A stretch of 64,000 bases of DNA from Xanthomonas hydrangeae (GTDB lineage Bacteria > Pseudomonadota > Gammaproteobacteria > Xanthomonadales > Xanthomonadaceae): assembly GCA_905142475.1 (NCBI GenBank), contig LR990730.1, forward strand, positions 1,984,001-2,048,000, written 5' to 3'. Under the pieces are notes generated by a model, which saw only the letters and a program-made list of their open reading frames with translations, had not been told where the DNA came from and did no database searches. Positions within the stretch are counted from its first letter, which is position 1; the number at the start of each line of letters is the position of its first letter. A program made the translations under genes and the position numbers. This document shows, piece by piece, positions 39,523 to 48,121 of the stretch.

Positions 39523-41229
39523 TCAACGCTTGCTCGCAGTCTCGAACGCGGCCGATGCCGGCAACTCCACCGGCACGCCGGCGCTGTCGCAGGTGCCGGC
39601 CTTGCACAGGCGCTCGCGCAGGCGCGGGGTGGCCTGCACGATGACGTGGTAGATCACGTTCTCTTCCAGCGTGCCGCGAAACGCCGCACTGCCCGGGCCG
39701 GTGGCCCAGATGCCGACGTCTTCGCCGCCATGGCTTTCGGATTTGGTCGGCACCAGCGATTCCTGCATGTAGCTGGGGGCTTCGGTGTCGACGTGGGTCA
39801 GATCCGGGCGTCCGGAAGCAGGCTCGCTGCTGCTGGGTTCGTGCGGGTACTTCTTCGGTCCGGCCGGCTGCGCGTTGCTCGTGCCAGTGTAGCCGGGGCC
39901 GTTGGCGTAGCTAAGCGTGGTGTAGGGCTGGCCGGCCAGGTCGGTGGCCAGCTGGGTGCGGTCGCCTTCTTCGCCGCCGGTGCCGCGTACCTTGCCCAGG
40001 ATCGGATTGCCGCGCACCGGGTAGCCGACGAAGTTGAGCGTGTGCGAATGGTCGGCGGTGACGATGATCAGCGTGTCCGGCGGGGCGGTCTGAACGGCGG
40101 CGCGCACCGCTTCGGACAGGGACACCGTCTCGTCGAGCGCGCGATAGGCATTGCCGGCATGGTTGGCGTGATCGATGCGGCCGCCTTCGACCATCAGCAC
40201 GAAGCCGTTCGGGTCGCGCGACAGCGACTGGATCGCGGTGCGGGTCATCTCGGTCAGGCTGGGCTCGCCTTGCGCGGTGCGATTGCGGTCGTGGTCGAAC
40301 TGCATGTGATCCGGCTCGAACAGGCCCAGCAGCGCGGGCGCGCCGGAGGCCGCCTGCAACTGTTGCTCGTTCCAGACATAGGCGCCCTGCGGGTGCGCCT
40401 GTTTCCATTCGGCGACCAGGTCGCGGCCGTCCAGGCGCAGGCCGACCTTGTCGTCGTACTCCGGATCGCGTTCCTGCACGGTCTGGAACTGGCTGCGTCC
40501 GCCACCCAGCACCACCTGCGAGCCGCGCCCGAAGCGCGCGCTAGACAGCAGTTGCTGGGCGATGTCCTGGCAACCGGCGGTGCGGGCGGACTCGGGCAGG
40601 TCGGTGTCGTTCTCCCAGTTGCGGTCCGGCGAATGCGCGTAGGTGGCCGCCGGGGTGGCGTGGGTCAGCCGGGTGGTGGTGACGATGCCGGTGGCCATGC
40701 CGGCGCTGTCGGCCAGTTGCAGCCAGCTCAGCAAGCCCTTGCCCAGGCTGTCGGCGCAGTCGCTGCGGTTGCCGCTGCTGACGCCGATCGCGCCCATGTG
40801 CGATTTCACCCCGGTGGTGATTGCGGTCATGGTGCCGGCCGAATCGGGCGTCTGCGAATCGGTGTTGTAGGTCTTGCTGAAAGCGGTCGCCGGAAATTGC
40901 TCCCACGACAGCAGGTTCTCTTCACCGGGCCCGCCCTTGCGCTGGCCATCCAGAATGCGCGCGGCGGCCACCGTGGTCAGGCTCATGCCATCGCCCAGGA
41001 ACAGGATCACGTTGCGCGCGCGCCCGGCCATCGCGCCATTGCCGGCTGCGCGGGCGGCGCCCGAGCGGTACCACCATTGCGGCGTCTCGCCGGCGGGATG
41101 GGTCACCTGCGGCACCTCCACCCGCACGGCGGCAGGCGCGGACGCACTGGTGCCGGTGGTGGAAGCGCAGGCGGCGACACACAAGGTGGTCAGGGCGGCG
41201 AGGGCAGGCAGGCGGTAACGCATCGGCAT
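39523..41229 (-). CDS. PhoA-family alkaline phosphatase lipoprotein
   Basis: The 568-residue product starts MPMRYRLPALAALTTLCVAAC, a lipoprotein signal (Cys21). It has the alkaline phosphatase core ARNVILFLGDGMSLTTVAAA. The nucleophile motif DSAGTMTAITTG has Ser130, and metal-binding stretches include VEGGRIDHANHAGN and TADHSHTLNFVGYP. A second His site is GGEDVGIWATGPG. It releases phosphate from monoesters, with two Zn and one Mg in known enzymes. A pair of Cys near the end (LCKAGTCDS) may form a disulfide. It is not closely tied to the phoX gene at 19.8-21.3 kb. Confidence 0.9.
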   Translation of the reverse strand: MPMRYRLPALAALTTLCVAACASTTGTSASAPAAVRVEVPQVTHPAGETPQWWYRSGAARAAGNGAMAGRARNVILFLGDGMSLTTVAAARILDGQRKGGPGEENLLSWEQFPATAFSKTYNTDSQTPDSAGTMTAITTGVKSHMGAIGVSSGNRSDCADSLGKGLLSWLQLADSAGMATGIVTTTRLTHATPAATYAHSPDRNWENDTDLPESARTAGCQDIAQQLLSSARFGRGSQVVLGGGRSQFQTVQERDPEYDDKVGLRLDGRDLVAEWKQAHPQGAYVWNEQQLQAASGAPALLGLFEPDHMQFDHDRNRTAQGEPSLTEMTRTAIQSLSRDPNGFVLMVEGGRIDHANHAGNAYRALDETVSLSEAVRAAVQTAPPDTLIIVTADHSHTLNFVGYPVRGNPILGKVRGTGGEEGDRTQLATDLAGQPYTTLSYANGPGYTGTSNAQPAGPKKYPHEPSSSEPASGRPDLTHVDTEAPSYMQESLVPTKSESHGGEDVGIWATGPGSAAFRGTLEENVIYHVIVQATPRLRERLCKAGTCDSAGVPVELPASAAFETASKR

Positions 41230-41371
41230 CGAACTCGTGACTGAATCAGCGCGCATTATGCCGGGATGCCTGGTGTCACACAGATGACACACCGCTGTTC
41301 CAGTCGTGGTCTCGCGGGCGGCGCGGGCCTGGGCTATGGTGCATGCACTCTCCCCCCGGATGATTCGACGC

Positions 41372-42712
41372 ATGACATTGGTCTCGGCCTGGTTGCGCAT
41401 TCCGTTCTGGCAACGCGTGGTGGCCGGCTTCGTCCTCGGCGCGCTGGCCGGCTGGGCCATGGGCCCGGCTGCCGATGTGTGGTTCGGCCCACTCGGCGAT
41501 CTGTACGTCACCCTGATCAAGATGATCGCGATTCCGCTGGTGTTCTTCGCGGTGATCAATGCGATCTCGTCGCTGCACGGGCAAAAATCCGTCGCCGCAC
41601 TTGGCGGGCGTACCTTTCTGTGGTTCGTCATTACCGCCGCGCTGGCGGTGGGCGTGGGCCTGGCAGTAGGCACGCTGATGCAACCCGGCGCCGGCCATTT
41701 CAGCCTGAGCGTGGACTCGGCCTGGAAACCGCGCGATGTGCCCAGCCCGATCAAGGTGCTGCTGGACGTGGTGCCCTCCAACCCGTTCTACGCATTGACC
41801 GGCATCGGCACCAAGACCAATGCGGCCGGCGAAACGGTACTGGCGGCCGGGCGCGGTTCGATCCTGCCGGTGATCTTCTTCGCTGCGTTGCTGGGCTTTG
41901 CGATGGTCAAGCTCGGCGAGCGCGTGGCCGAGGCGCGCAAGCTCACCGCGCAACTGAGCGACATCATGATCCAGGTCACCCGCTTCGTGCTGGAGATGAC
42001 CCCGCTGGGCACCTTCGGGCTGATCGCCAGCCTGGTCGGCAGCTACGGTTTCGAGAAACTGTTGCCGTTCGGCAATTTTGTGCTGGCGCTGTATGTGGCC
42101 TGCGCGATCCACATCGTGGTGGTCTACAGCAGCCTGTTGTTGCTGCATGGATTGAATCCGTGGAAGTTCTTCCGTGGTGCGGCGCCGGGCATGCAGGTGG
42201 CATTCGTCAGCTCATCGAGTTTTGCCGCGATGCCGGTGGCGATGCGCTCGATCACGCATAACCTGGGCGTCAGCAAGGATTACGCTGCATTCGCGGTGCC
42301 GCTGGGTGCCAGCATCAAGATGGATGGCTGCGGCGCGATTTTTCCGGCCTTGTGCGCAGTGTTCATTGCGCAATACACCGGCGTGCCACTGACCGCCAAT
42401 CAATACTTCGTGGTGCTGATCGCTTCGGTACTGGGCAGCTTCGGCACGGCCGGCGTGCCGGGCACTGCGGTGATCATGGCCACCGTGGTGCTCAGTGCGG
42501 CCAACCTGCCGCTGGAAGTCATCGGCTATCTGTATGCGATCGACCGCATCCTCGACATGATGCGCACCATGACCAACGTGACCGGGCAGATGCTGGTGCC
42601 GGTGCTGGTGGCCAAGGAAACCGGTTTGTTGGACAAGGCGGTCTACGAGTCGGCGTCGACCAATGTGGGGCTGGAAGATCCGCTGACCGATCGCGCCAGC
42701 TCGCAGCGCTGA
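41372..42712 (+). CDS. Dicarboxylate/amino-acid:cation symporter (DAACS family)
   Basis: This is a 446-residue inner-membrane protein of the GltP/DctA type. It has several helices, then the family signatures LIKMIAIPLVFFAVINAISS and AFVSSSSFAAMPVAMRSI (serine-rich hairpin HP1). The transport core GASIKMDGCGAIFPALCAVF and GSFGTAGVPGTAVIMATVVL follow. Members import dicarboxylates, glutamate or aspartate with Na+ or H+. The serine-rich hairpin is closer to glutamate-type than to classical DctA, but the substrate is not certain. I chose ATG 41372; ATG 41360 is an alternative. Confidence 0.9.
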   Translation: MTLVSAWLRIPFWQRVVAGFVLGALAGWAMGPAADVWFGPLGDLYVTLIKMIAIPLVFFAVINAISSLHGQKSVAALGGRTFLWFVITAALAVGVGLAVGTLMQPGAGHFSLSVDSAWKPRDVPSPIKVLLDVVPSNPFYALTGIGTKTNAAGETVLAAGRGSILPVIFFAALLGFAMVKLGERVAEARKLTAQLSDIMIQVTRFVLEMTPLGTFGLIASLVGSYGFEKLLPFGNFVLALYVACAIHIVVVYSSLLLLHGLNPWKFFRGAAPGMQVAFVSSSSFAAMPVAMRSITHNLGVSKDYAAFAVPLGASIKMDGCGAIFPALCAVFIAQYTGVPLTANQYFVVLIASVLGSFGTAGVPGTAVIMATVVLSAANLPLEVIGYLYAIDRILDMMRTMTNVTGQMLVPVLVAKETGLLDKAVYESASTNVGLEDPLTDRASSQR

Positions 42713-42725
42713 GCGCGACCGACCG

Positions 42726-43562
42726 ATGAGTGTTGGATTTCCCTCGCTGCGCGATCGGCTGCAGCAGTTGTCCGGGCTGGAGAACATCGACGGCGTGTTC
42801 GTGCAGCGCTCGTTGGCCGACGACCCGTTCGAACAGCAGTATCTGGAGATCCGGCGCAAGGAAGGCCGGCTCTACACCGATGCGCAGGTGCGCAGCCTGC
42901 CGCGTCCCGGCGGCAAGCTCGGCACGACGCTGGAATGGCGGGTGCGCGCGCTGTCCAGCGCCTTGCTGGTGCAGCATCTGCAGGCGCGTGCAGGCGAGGG
43001 CGCCATCGCCGAACTGGGTTGCGGCAACGGCTGGCTGTCGCAGTTGCTGGCGCAGTCGCTGCAACGCGACGTCTGCGGTATCGACGTCAATCGCACCGAA
43101 CTGACCCAGGCCGCACGCGTGTTCGGCCACGACCAGCGCCTGAGTTTCATCGCCGCCGACATCCAGACCCTGGCACTGCCGCGCGATCTCTTCGACGTGA
43201 TCGTGCTGCCGGCCTGCATCCAGTATTTCGCCGACCCCGCCGCGTTGGTCATCCGCCTGCTCGCCCAACTGCGCGACGGCGGCGAACTGCACATCCTCGA
43301 CAGCCCGCTGTACGCAGACCCGCAACGCGCCAGCGAAAGCGCCGTGCGCAGCCTGCGCTATTTCACCGACTTGGGCGTGCCCGCACTGGCCGCGCACTAC
43401 CATCAACACACCTACGCCACGTTTGATCGGTTTGCAGTGCAGTTGCTATTCGACCCGCGACGGCCGAGTGCGCGCGTGCGGCGGATGTTCAAGTTGAAAC
43501 AGCTGCATTTCCCTTGGTTGTGTTTGCGCAAGCAGGACAACATTGAAGCGATACGCGGTTGA
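42726..43562 (+). CDS. Class I SAM-dependent methyltransferase
   Basis: The 278-residue protein has an N-terminal helical part. The SAM-binding motif AELGCGNGWLSQLLA lies at about 96-110, motif II CGIDVNRTELTQAA follows, and DLFDVIVLPACIQYF holds motif IV. It resembles methyltransferases found in polysaccharide or lipid loci. It begins 13 bases after the symporter stop on the same strand, so the two may share a transcript. The C-terminal 30 residues are basic (RPSARVRRMFKLKQ). The substrate is unknown. Confidence 0.83.
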   Translation: MSVGFPSLRDRLQQLSGLENIDGVFVQRSLADDPFEQQYLEIRRKEGRLYTDAQVRSLPRPGGKLGTTLEWRVRALSSALLVQHLQARAGEGAIAELGCGNGWLSQLLAQSLQRDVCGIDVNRTELTQAARVFGHDQRLSFIAADIQTLALPRDLFDVIVLPACIQYFADPAALVIRLLAQLRDGGELHILDSPLYADPQRASESAVRSLRYFTDLGVPALAAHYHQHTYATFDRFAVQLLFDPRRPSARVRRMFKLKQLHFPWLCLRKQDNIEAIRG

Positions 43563-43652
43563 TCGAATACACGCGGAACCTCGAATGCCCCTGCGCGCTT
43601 CTGTCGCACCTGCATGGCACACTGCCAGCTCATCCATTGACGAGGGCGGGCG

Positions 43653-44144
43653 GTGATTGGCGAACAGCGTGATCTGACATTTCGTTTTCTGGCCGAACCC
43701 AGCGACGTCAACTTCGGCGGCAAGGTGCATGGCGGCGTGGTGATGAAGTGGATCGACCAGGTGGGCTTTGCCGCAGCCAGTGGCTGGAGCGGGCATTACT
43801 GCGTCACCGTGGCGGTGGGCGGCATTCGCTTCGTGGCGCCGGTGCGGATCGGGGATCTGGTCGCGGTGTCGGCCAAACTGGCCTACACCGGGCGCACCAG
43901 CATGCATTTCGCCATCGATGTGCGTGCGCGCAGCCCCATGGGCGGCGACTCGCGGCTGTGCACGCATTGCATCATCGTGTTCGTGGCGATGGATCCGGAC
44001 GGGATCACACCGGTGGCAGTGCCCTCGTGGCAGCCGGACACGCCTGAGGATCAGCGCCTGGCCGAGTACGCGCTCAAGGTGATGGAACTGAGCAAGGGCA
44101 TCGAGGACACCATGTCGCATTACAAGGCGGATGCTGCGCACTGA
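43653..44144 (+). CDS. Acyl-CoA thioesterase, hotdog fold (YciA/BFIT type)
   Basis: This is a 163-residue single hotdog domain. The signature SDVNFGGKVHGGVVMKWIDQ near residues 16-35 contains the catalytic Asn/Asp region, and AVGGIRFVAPVRIGDLVAVS follows. It should hydrolyse acyl-CoA to free acid and CoA in the cytosol. The start is GTG 43653, with GAGGGCGGG just upstream and no alternative ATG. It converges with the NlpC/P60 gene across a shared terminator. Confidence 0.88.
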   Translation: MIGEQRDLTFRFLAEPSDVNFGGKVHGGVVMKWIDQVGFAAASGWSGHYCVTVAVGGIRFVAPVRIGDLVAVSAKLAYTGRTSMHFAIDVRARSPMGGDSRLCTHCIIVFVAMDPDGITPVAVPSWQPDTPEDQRLAEYALKVMELSKGIEDTMSHYKADAAH

Positions 44145-44249
44145 TCGAGTGGCTGCGCACCCGGTGACCCCTGTGGGATCCACGCGCGTGCGCGGCGCTG
44201 CGGTCGATTGGTTCGCTGCGGTTGAAGCACAAACCTAAAAAACCACTGC

Positions 44250-44284
44250 CACGAAAAAGGCCGCGGGATCGCCGCGGCCTTCGT
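44250..44284 (-). terminator. Intrinsic terminator at the NlpC/P60 3' end
   Basis: A 10-bp perfect stem AAGGCCGCGG (44257-44266) and CCGCGGCCTT (44272-44281) with loop GATCG. On the minus strand it runs into TTTTTCG. It may also stop the converging thioesterase transcript. Confidence 0.87.
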
Positions 44285-44313
44285 CTGTCATGCAGTGGAT
44301 CAGGTGCCGAGAA

Positions 44314-45063
44314 TCACAGCACCCGACGCGCCTGGATGAACTTCTCGCTCCAGTAACCGCTGGCCAGCGAATCCACGCGCACGTCCTTGCCGCGGCTGGG
44401 CGCGTGCAGGAACTTGCCGTCGCCGACCACCAGGCCCACATGGTCGATGCGACCACGCCGGCCGAAGAACACCAGATCGCCCGCCTTGAGCGCGGAGGGG
44501 TCCTTGATCAGTTCGGCCGATTCGTCGCGGGCGATGTCGCGCGAGACGCGCGGCAGGTCGATGCCCAGGGCGGTCTTGAACACATAGCCGACCAGGCCGC
44601 TGCAGTCGAAGCCTTCGGTGGACTCGCCGCCCCAGACGTACGGGGTGCCGAGCAGGGCCATGGCGCGCTGCAGGATCACTTGGACACGGCTGTCGGCCAC
44701 GGCGTTCTGGGCGGCGTTGGCCGCGCTTTGCGAAACGTCGTAATTGGCCAACAGGCGGCTGAGGTCGCCGGCGAACATTGCCGAACGGTCCATCAGCGGA
44801 ATGGCGTCATTGGCGGCCAGATGCGGAAGCAGGGCGGCCAGGGTTGCGGTGGCAGCGGCGTCGGCGCGGCTGCGGGTTGCGGCTTTCTCGGCGGCGACGG
44901 CGCTGTCTGGCGTGGTCGTCTGCGGAACGGATGAGGGAGTGTTGGCGGTCTGTGCCAGAGCGGGAAGGGCTGCGAGCCAAAGAGCGGTGGCGCACAGCAG
45001 GCGGAGCGGTTTCCGGGGCGGAAGCGGTGCGGCGCCAGGATTGATCTGTTCGTCGTTCGTCAC
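44314..45063 (-). CDS. NlpC/P60 family cell-wall hydrolase (first of two)
   Basis: The 249-residue protein has a cytosolic leader of about 20 residues and a hydrophobic segment LRLLCATALWLAALPALAQ that should act as a signal. A spacer is followed by the NlpC/P60 domain starting RAMALLGTPYVWGGESTEGF. The catalytic Cys154 is in FDCSGLVGYVF, with ALKAGDLVFFGRRGRIDHVG carrying the His. The family cuts D-glutamyl-diamino acid bonds in peptidoglycan peptides. The second, shorter paralogue lies directly upstream on the same strand. Confidence 0.9.
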   Translation of the reverse strand: MTNDEQINPGAAPLPPRKPLRLLCATALWLAALPALAQTANTPSSVPQTTTPDSAVAAEKAATRSRADAAATATLAALLPHLAANDAIPLMDRSAMFAGDLSRLLANYDVSQSAANAAQNAVADSRVQVILQRAMALLGTPYVWGGESTEGFDCSGLVGYVFKTALGIDLPRVSRDIARDESAELIKDPSALKAGDLVFFGRRGRIDHVGLVVGDGKFLHAPSRGKDVRVDSLASGYWSEKFIQARRVL

Positions 45064-45172
45064 GCGGGAATCACATTTCTGCTGTCGATGCGCGATGATG
45101 CCTTGGTGAAAGAATCGTTACGTTCAAAAAAGGTTAAATTTCCGTTCTGTGAATTGTGATGCGCGTCACGCT

Positions 45173-45718
45173 TCAATGTAAAACACGCTTGGAACCTGAA
45201 TAATGGTCACGCCAGTAGGCTCCGTCCAGGAAATCCAAGCGGACTGTACCGCCGGTGCTGGGGGCATGCACAAAGCGGCCTTCACCGACATAAATGCCGA
45301 CATGGGTGACGTTGCCGCTGGAGCCGAAAAACACCAGGTCGCCGGTCGCCAGCTTTTCGGGCGAAATTCTGGGTCCCTGGATCGCGGCCAGCTCGCGCGA
45401 GGTGCGTGGCAGCGCCAACGCCAATACATCCTTGTAGACATAGGCGACCAGGCCGCTGCAGTCGAAACCGGTTTCCGGCGTGTTGCCGCCAAACAGGTAG
45501 GGCGTGCCGACCAGACCCAAGGCGCGCATCAGGATGTTGTTGGCGGCGGCCGGGTCTGCCGGCGGTACCTGCGGCCATACGCGCACAGTCGGCGCTGGGG
45601 CGGCAGCCGGGCGACGCACCGGGGTCTGTGCGCAACCGCTCAACAGCACGAGCAGGCCCAGCAATACACTGGCCGCGACACGACGGGTGTGAGCGGCGAA
45701 AACTGGCGTGATAGGCAT
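45173..45718 (-). CDS. NlpC/P60 family lipoprotein (second of two)
   Basis: This is a 181-residue lipoprotein: the signal ends VLLGLLVLLSGCAQTP (Cys29). The NlpC/P60 domain starts RALGLVGTPYLFGGNTPETG. Catalytic Cys87 sits in FDCSGLVAYVYKDVL, and the His lies in FFGSSGNVTHVGIYVGEGR. It lacks the long spacer of its neighbour at 44314. The two genes share a strand and are separated by 109 bases. It is divergent from slyD. The enzyme likely trims peptidoglycan from the envelope side. Confidence 0.9.
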   Translation of the reverse strand: MPITPVFAAHTRRVAASVLLGLLVLLSGCAQTPVRRPAAAPAPTVRVWPQVPPADPAAANNILMRALGLVGTPYLFGGNTPETGFDCSGLVAYVYKDVLALALPRTSRELAAIQGPRISPEKLATGDLVFFGSSGNVTHVGIYVGEGRFVHAPSTGGTVRLDFLDGAYWRDHYSGSKRVLH

Positions 45719-45828
45719 GGAGCCGGGATAATGGTCGGTTCGAACAGGTCGCCATGATGGCGGCGCACCCGGCGGCCGACAAGCCGTCCTCCACCGTCTG
45801 CCACCGGGCAGCCCATTCAGAGCCAGGC

Positions 45829-46308
45829 ATGAAGATCGAAAAAGACAGCGTCGTCCGCTTCCACTACACCGTTTCGGAGATCGGCCAGGAGCCGATCGAG
45901 AGCTCCAAGGAACGTGACCCGTTGGCGATCATGATCGGCCACGGCAACATCATTCCGGGCCTGGAAGCGGCCATGATGGACAAAGAGGCCGGCGAGAGCT
46001 TCGGCGTGGACGTCAAGGCCACCGAGGCCTACGGCGAATACCGCGAAGGCCTGAGCCAGCGTGTGCCCAAGAAGCATTTCGGCGCCACCAAGCTGGCACC
46101 GGGCACCCAGGTGATGTTGCAGACCAACTTCGGCCCGCGCGCAGTCACGGTGCAGAAGGTCGGCATGAGTGTGGTCGACGTCGACCTCAACCACCCGATG
46201 GCCGGCAAGGATCTGCACTTCGATGTGGAAATCATCGACGTGCGTGAAGCCACCCAGGAAGAGCGCGACCACGGACATGTGCACGGCGAAGGCGGCCATC
46301 ACCACTGA
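45829..46308 (+). CDS. slyD: FKBP-type peptidyl-prolyl isomerase SlyD
   Basis: SlyD is a cytosolic prolyl isomerase and chaperone that also handles nickel. The 159-residue protein begins MKIEKDSVVRFHYTVSEIG. It has the FKBP flap IMIGHGNIIPGLEAAMMDKE, the insert-in-flap region and VDVDLNHPMAGKDLHFDVEI. It ends with a His-rich tail HGHVHGEGGHHH for metal binding, shorter than in E. coli. ATG 45829 fits the family. It is followed by an intrinsic terminator. Confidence 0.95.
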   Translation: MKIEKDSVVRFHYTVSEIGQEPIESSKERDPLAIMIGHGNIIPGLEAAMMDKEAGESFGVDVKATEAYGEYREGLSQRVPKKHFGATKLAPGTQVMLQTNFGPRAVTVQKVGMSVVDVDLNHPMAGKDLHFDVEIIDVREATQEERDHGHVHGEGGHHH

Positions 46309-46473
46309 GAGCGGTAATTGACACGGTCGCGCTGCCGTCGGGCGGGTGTGGCCGGTGTCTGGACTTGGCATGTGCCACGCAGACATGCCGGTTTCTGGAT
46401 CGTCTCCGCTTCCAGCCAACGAGGGCTTGCGACGTGTTGCCAGCCACTCCGGGTGACCGCTGTGGGTTAAACG

Positions 46474-46505
46474 GCCCGCCATCCCGGCGGGCTGTTTGCT
46501 TTTTA
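46474..46505 (+). terminator. Intrinsic terminator after slyD
   Basis: Stem GCCCGCC (46474-46480) pairs with GGCGGGC (46486-46492), loop ATCCC, followed by TGTTTGCTTTTT. It overlaps the leader of the DUF418 gene. Confidence 0.85.
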
Positions 46506-46531
46506 TCGTGCACACCACGCTCCGAGCCTTG

Positions 46532-47776
46532 ATGACACCACGCGATTTTCTGCAGCCCATTGCCGCAACCGAGCGCATCGTCGTGCTGGATGTGCTGCGC
46601 GGCTTTGCGCTGCTGGGCATCCTGCTGATGAATATCGAAGCCTTCGTCGGCCCGCTCGATCTGGCGCTCACCGGCGTGGATCCGCACTGGCATGGCATCG
46701 ATCGTGTTGCCGATGCGCTGGTCTACCTGTTCGTGCAGGGCAAGTTCTACACCTTGTTCGCGTTGTTGTTCGGCATGGGCTTTGCGGTGATGGCGCAGCG
46801 CGCCGAGCAGGCCGGGCGTGTGTTTTTCGGTATGTATCTGCGGCGGACCCTTGGATTGCTGGCGATCGGGCTGGCCCATGCATTGCTGCTGTGGTCCGGC
46901 GATATTCTGGTGACCTACGCCTTGCTGGCGTTGCTGTTGCTGGCCACCCGCTCGGTGCCGACGGTGACGCTGCCGTGGGTTGCGGCGCTGGTGTACTGCT
47001 GCGCGCCCGGTTTGATGCTGCTGTACGGCGTAGCAGGGGCGTTGACGCAGGCCGATCCGGCAGCTGCGGTTGAGTGGAAGGCGGCGATGGCCGACGCGGC
47101 GCAGCAGGCGGTCGCGAACGTGCAGACGCAGCGCGCCGCATACGGCAGCGGCACGTACCTGCAAGCGACGCTGCAGCGCTGGCATGACCTGCAGGAAGCG
47201 ATGAGCGGGCTGAGCATCAATGGCCCGGCGATGCTTGGCATGTTTCTGTTGGGCAGCTGGTTTGTGCGCAGCGGCGCGATTGCCGCGCCTGAGCGCTTTC
47301 CGCGTCTGTTTCGCATGTTGCGTTATGGCGTGTTGCCGCTCGGGCTGGGCGTGATGCTGGTGAGTTATGCATTGGAGCCGTGGATGGATCCGGCGCGTCT
47401 GGACTTGCGTGTGTCGGGTGCTTTCGCGTTGTCGTTGATCGCCGGGCCGTTGATGAGCCTGGGGTATGCGGCATGGGTGGTGCAGCTGGCACCGCGCCTG
47501 GCGTGCCTGGCACCGGCCGGGCGCATGGCATTGACCAACTACCTGCTGCAGTCGTTGCTGTGCACGTGGGTGTTCTACGGTTACGGGCTTGGTTATTTCG
47601 AGCAGTTGCCGCGCATGTGGCAGCTGCCGTTTGCGCTGGGGTTGTTCGCGCTGCAGGTGGTGCTGAGTCAGCTGTGGCTGCGCTGGTTCCGCTTCGGGCC
47701 GATGGAGTGGCTGTGGCGTAGCGTGACCTATCTGCGCGTGCCGCCGATGCGACATGGCAGCGCGCGCCTGGAGTGA
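46532..47776 (+). CDS. DUF418 family membrane protein
   Basis: This 414-residue inner-membrane protein has about eight to ten helices. It begins MTPRDFLQPIAATERIVVLD followed by VLRGFALLGILLMNIEAFVG, the family N-terminal signature (R..LD.LRG.A..GIL..N). The DUF418 domain follows at about 240-400 (GPLMSLGYAAWVVQLAPRLA, then GRMALTNYLLQSLLCTWVFY). Relatives resemble acyltransferase-3 type envelope proteins, but the role is unknown. ATG 46532 is preferred because it starts the family motif. Upstream TTG and GTG starts overlap the slyD terminator. Confidence 0.85.
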   Translation: MTPRDFLQPIAATERIVVLDVLRGFALLGILLMNIEAFVGPLDLALTGVDPHWHGIDRVADALVYLFVQGKFYTLFALLFGMGFAVMAQRAEQAGRVFFGMYLRRTLGLLAIGLAHALLLWSGDILVTYALLALLLLATRSVPTVTLPWVAALVYCCAPGLMLLYGVAGALTQADPAAAVEWKAAMADAAQQAVANVQTQRAAYGSGTYLQATLQRWHDLQEAMSGLSINGPAMLGMFLLGSWFVRSGAIAAPERFPRLFRMLRYGVLPLGLGVMLVSYALEPWMDPARLDLRVSGAFALSLIAGPLMSLGYAAWVVQLAPRLACLAPAGRMALTNYLLQSLLCTWVFYGYGLGYFEQLPRMWQLPFALGLFALQVVLSQLWLRWFRFGPMEWLWRSVTYLRVPPMRHGSARLE

Positions 47777-47890
47777 CACGTGTCGTAGCACGCGTATTGC
47801 TGCGGGTTGCGCGGCATGTACAGCTCACAGTTGCCAGGCCAGGCACGCAGGCCAGCACGCAGTGGTGGGCAGGATCGTGACGCATTGCTC

Positions 47891-48121
47891 GCCGCTGCCA
47901 TGACGACTGGATCGCCGGTGACGGGTTGGATTGCGCCCGATTGCAGCCGATAGACAGGCCATGCGCGACCTGCCGTCCGTCCTCACGTCTGGCTCGCGGC
48001 AAGGCATGGCATGCTCGCCATCAGCATGAGCACTGCAAGCGAACAACTGATGGCCGATCTGATCACGGGCCGCGCACCTGCGCTGGACTCGCCTGCTTAC
48101 CGCGCGGAGCGATTCGCATGA
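47891..48121 (+). pseudogene. Remnant of a DadA-like D-amino-acid dehydrogenase (C terminus)
   Basis: Just upstream of gor the plus strand, in one frame from about 48002, reads RHGMLAISMSTASEQLMADL, then ITGRAPALDSPAYRAERFA and TGA 48119-48121. This matches the C terminus of DadA-type FAD dehydrogenases (GHGMLxxSM, LMADLIxGRAP). Farther upstream, similar fragments (PIAADRQAMRDLPSV) appear in a different frame with a stop in between, so the gene is broken. The rest of the gene is missing: 47777-47890 shows nothing recognisable. Its stop overlaps the gor ATG (ATGA), which suggests that an intact gene once preceded gor. Confidence 0.6.

Noticed and set aside
47926..48117. N-terminal extension of gor
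   Set aside because: The first 64 codons have no flavoprotein likeness. The DNA reads as a dadA-like remnant in another frame, and gor has its own GGAG site at 48106.
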